Of a stretch of DNA of 6,154 nt, positions 5,284 to 6,154 are shown piece by piece (the first letter of the stretch is position 1; every line of letters starts with the position of its first letter). Below the pieces are notes generated by a model that was given only the letters and a program-made list of their open reading frames with translations, did no database searches and was not told the DNA's origin. Source of the stretch: JAPOQD01 sp964620555. Its GTDB lineage: Bacteria > Pseudomonadota > Gammaproteobacteria > Pseudomonadales > Halieaceae. A program made the translations under genes and the position numbers. The stretch is taken from positions 1-6,154 of the forward strand of contig CAZUGZ010000069.1 in assembly GCA_964620555.1 (NCBI GenBank). Direction: 5' to 3'.

Positions 5284-6154
5284 ATGTCCAGGCGAATTCT
5301 CGCTGCCATCGGGGTACTGACCGGTCTTGCCGGTGCGCCGGCGGTGGGTCAGGACTTTGTCGACCTGGTCCGGAATCCCGGCGACGGCAGCTTCGGACAG
5401 GTGGAATTCCTGCCGGTGGAGGAAGCCTACCAGGTGGCCCTGGAGGTGGCGGGAGATCGACAGCTTCGCCTCTATTGGCAAATTGCCGAGGGCTACTACC
5501 TGTATCGCAAACGCTTCGGGTTTGCCCTGCACGATGGTGCTGGCAGCATTGACCTGACCGCACAATTCCCCACCGGGGTGATGCACGAGGACGAGTACTT
5601 CGGCGTCAGCGAAGTGTATTACCACCATCTCGACGTCGTGCTCGACGCCGCGCGCGGCAGCAGCGACGCGGTGCTGACCCTGACCAGCCAGGGCTGCGCC
5701 GAAGCGGGGCTGTGTTATCCGCCCCGCCAACAGAGTTTTCGGTTGGACTTCGAGCGCCAGACCGTGGCGGCCATCGCCACGGCGGCGCGGCCGGGCGCCA
5801 GGCCTGGGGCAGGCGGCGCAGCGCCGGGGGACGGCTCCTCGCCCGGCACCAGCGATACGCTGTGGCTGATGCTGTTGGCGGCCCTGGTGGGGGGCAGTCT
5901 GCTCAACCTCATGCCCTGTGTATTCCCGGTGTTGTCGTTGAAGGCGCTCAGTTTCGCCGGCGCCGCAGATGCCGGCCAGCATCGTCATGGCTGGGTGTTC
6001 GCCGCCGGGGTGGTGAGCAGCTTCCTGCTGGTGGCGGTGCTCCTGATCATCCTGCAACGGGCCGGTGCCGCCGTGGGTTGGGGCTTTCAGTTGCAGTCGC
6101 CCCATTTTGTGGCACTGCTGGCCTATCTGTTCTTCGCCATGGGCCTGGCGCTCT
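5284..6154 (+). CDS. dsbD: thiol:disulfide interchange protein DsbD, 3' partial
   Basis: Inner-membrane reductant conduit that passes electrons from cytoplasmic thioredoxin to periplasmic thiol proteins such as DsbC and CcmG. The first 290 residues are present. Signal peptide about 1-22 (MSRR then a hydrophobic core, cleavage near AVG-QD). The N-terminal DsbD-alpha domain follows: YWQIAEGYYLYRK, the cap-loop motif HEDEYFG (101-107) and the redox pair in GCAEAGLCYPP (Cys138, Cys144). A Gly/Ala/Pro-rich linker (about 164-191) leads to the transmembrane domain: first helix with LNLMPCVFPVLSLK (Cys212, the first membrane redox cysteine), second helix from about 237, then GWGFQLQSP and the start of a third helix. 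The second membrane cysteine and the thioredoxin-like C-terminal domain lie beyond the window. An in-frame ATG at 5254 would add ten residues before a less typical signal; neither start has a strong ribosome-binding site. Divergent from the DUF2333 gene. Confidence 0.95.
   Translation, partial: MSRRILAAIGVLTGLAGAPAVGQDFVDLVRNPGDGSFGQVEFLPVEEAYQVALEVAGDRQLRLYWQIAEGYYLYRKRFGFALHDGAGSIDLTAQFPTGVMHEDEYFGVSEVYYHHLDVVLDAARGSSDAVLTLTSQGCAEAGLCYPPRQQSFRLDFERQTVAAIATAARPGARPGAGGAAPGDGSSPGTSDTLWLMLLAALVGGSLLNLMPCVFPVLSLKALSFAGAADAGQHRHGWVFAAGVVSSFLLVAVLLIILQRAGAAVGWGFQLQSPHFVALLAYLFFAMGLAL

Noticed and set aside
5760..5830. GC-rich run in dsbD as a possible hairpin or repeat
   Set aside because: It encodes the Gly/Ala/Pro linker between the N-terminal and membrane domains of DsbD, which explains the composition.
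5170..6105. Minus-strand open frame (311 codons) opposite dsbD
   Set aside because: The plus strand encodes clear DsbD motifs (GCAEAGLC, LNLMPCVFP). The antisense frame is low-complexity His/Gln/Arg/Gly sequence.

Overview
The window is a visibly GC-rich chromosomal segment of a gammaproteobacterium. The gene set (a class A PBP1b-type penicillin-binding protein, a PfkB-family kinase resembling bacterial adenosine kinases, a DUF2333 membrane protein and DsbD) and the protein wording resemble Pseudomonas and marine Pseudomonadales/Cellvibrionales-type bacteria. Genus cannot be fixed from the sequence alone. The run of exactly 100 N at 2619-2718 is the usual placeholder for a scaffold gap of unknown length, so this is a draft assembly.

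Layout: 1-68 is a short tail downstream of the PBP1b gene, with a possible start of a next minus-strand gene at 9. 69-2348 (minus) encodes a bifunctional peptidoglycan glycosyltransferase/transpeptidase of PBP1b type. 2349-3052 is the divergent intergenic region between that gene and the kinase. Almost all of it (about 2376-2985) is a dense array of a short inverted motif, GGGACACCCAT / ATGGGTGTCCC, with 15 visible copies, interrupted by the gap. 3053-4054 (plus) is the PfkB-family kinase with a GTG start and a good ribosome-binding site. It converges, with only 10 bases between stop codons, on the DUF2333 gene (4065-5153, minus). A 130-base divergent region with candidate back-to-back promoters separates DUF2333 from dsbD (5284 to the window edge, plus, 3' truncated).

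The protein-coding genes are ordinary housekeeping envelope and metabolic functions and do not form an obvious single pathway. PBP1b and DsbD both act at the inner membrane/periplasm, DUF2333 is a predicted single-pass membrane protein of unknown role, and the kinase is cytoplasmic. The unusual element is the repeat array. It consists of 17-base imperfect inverted repeats around a conserved 30-base loop, 33-base tandem units, and an A-rich 12-base module on the PBP1b side. It looks like a REP/BIME-type element family, and it fills a region that should hold the promoters of two divergent genes. No transposase is visible; one could lie in the gap, but near-identical sequence on both sides of the gap makes simple repeat collapse the likelier explanation.
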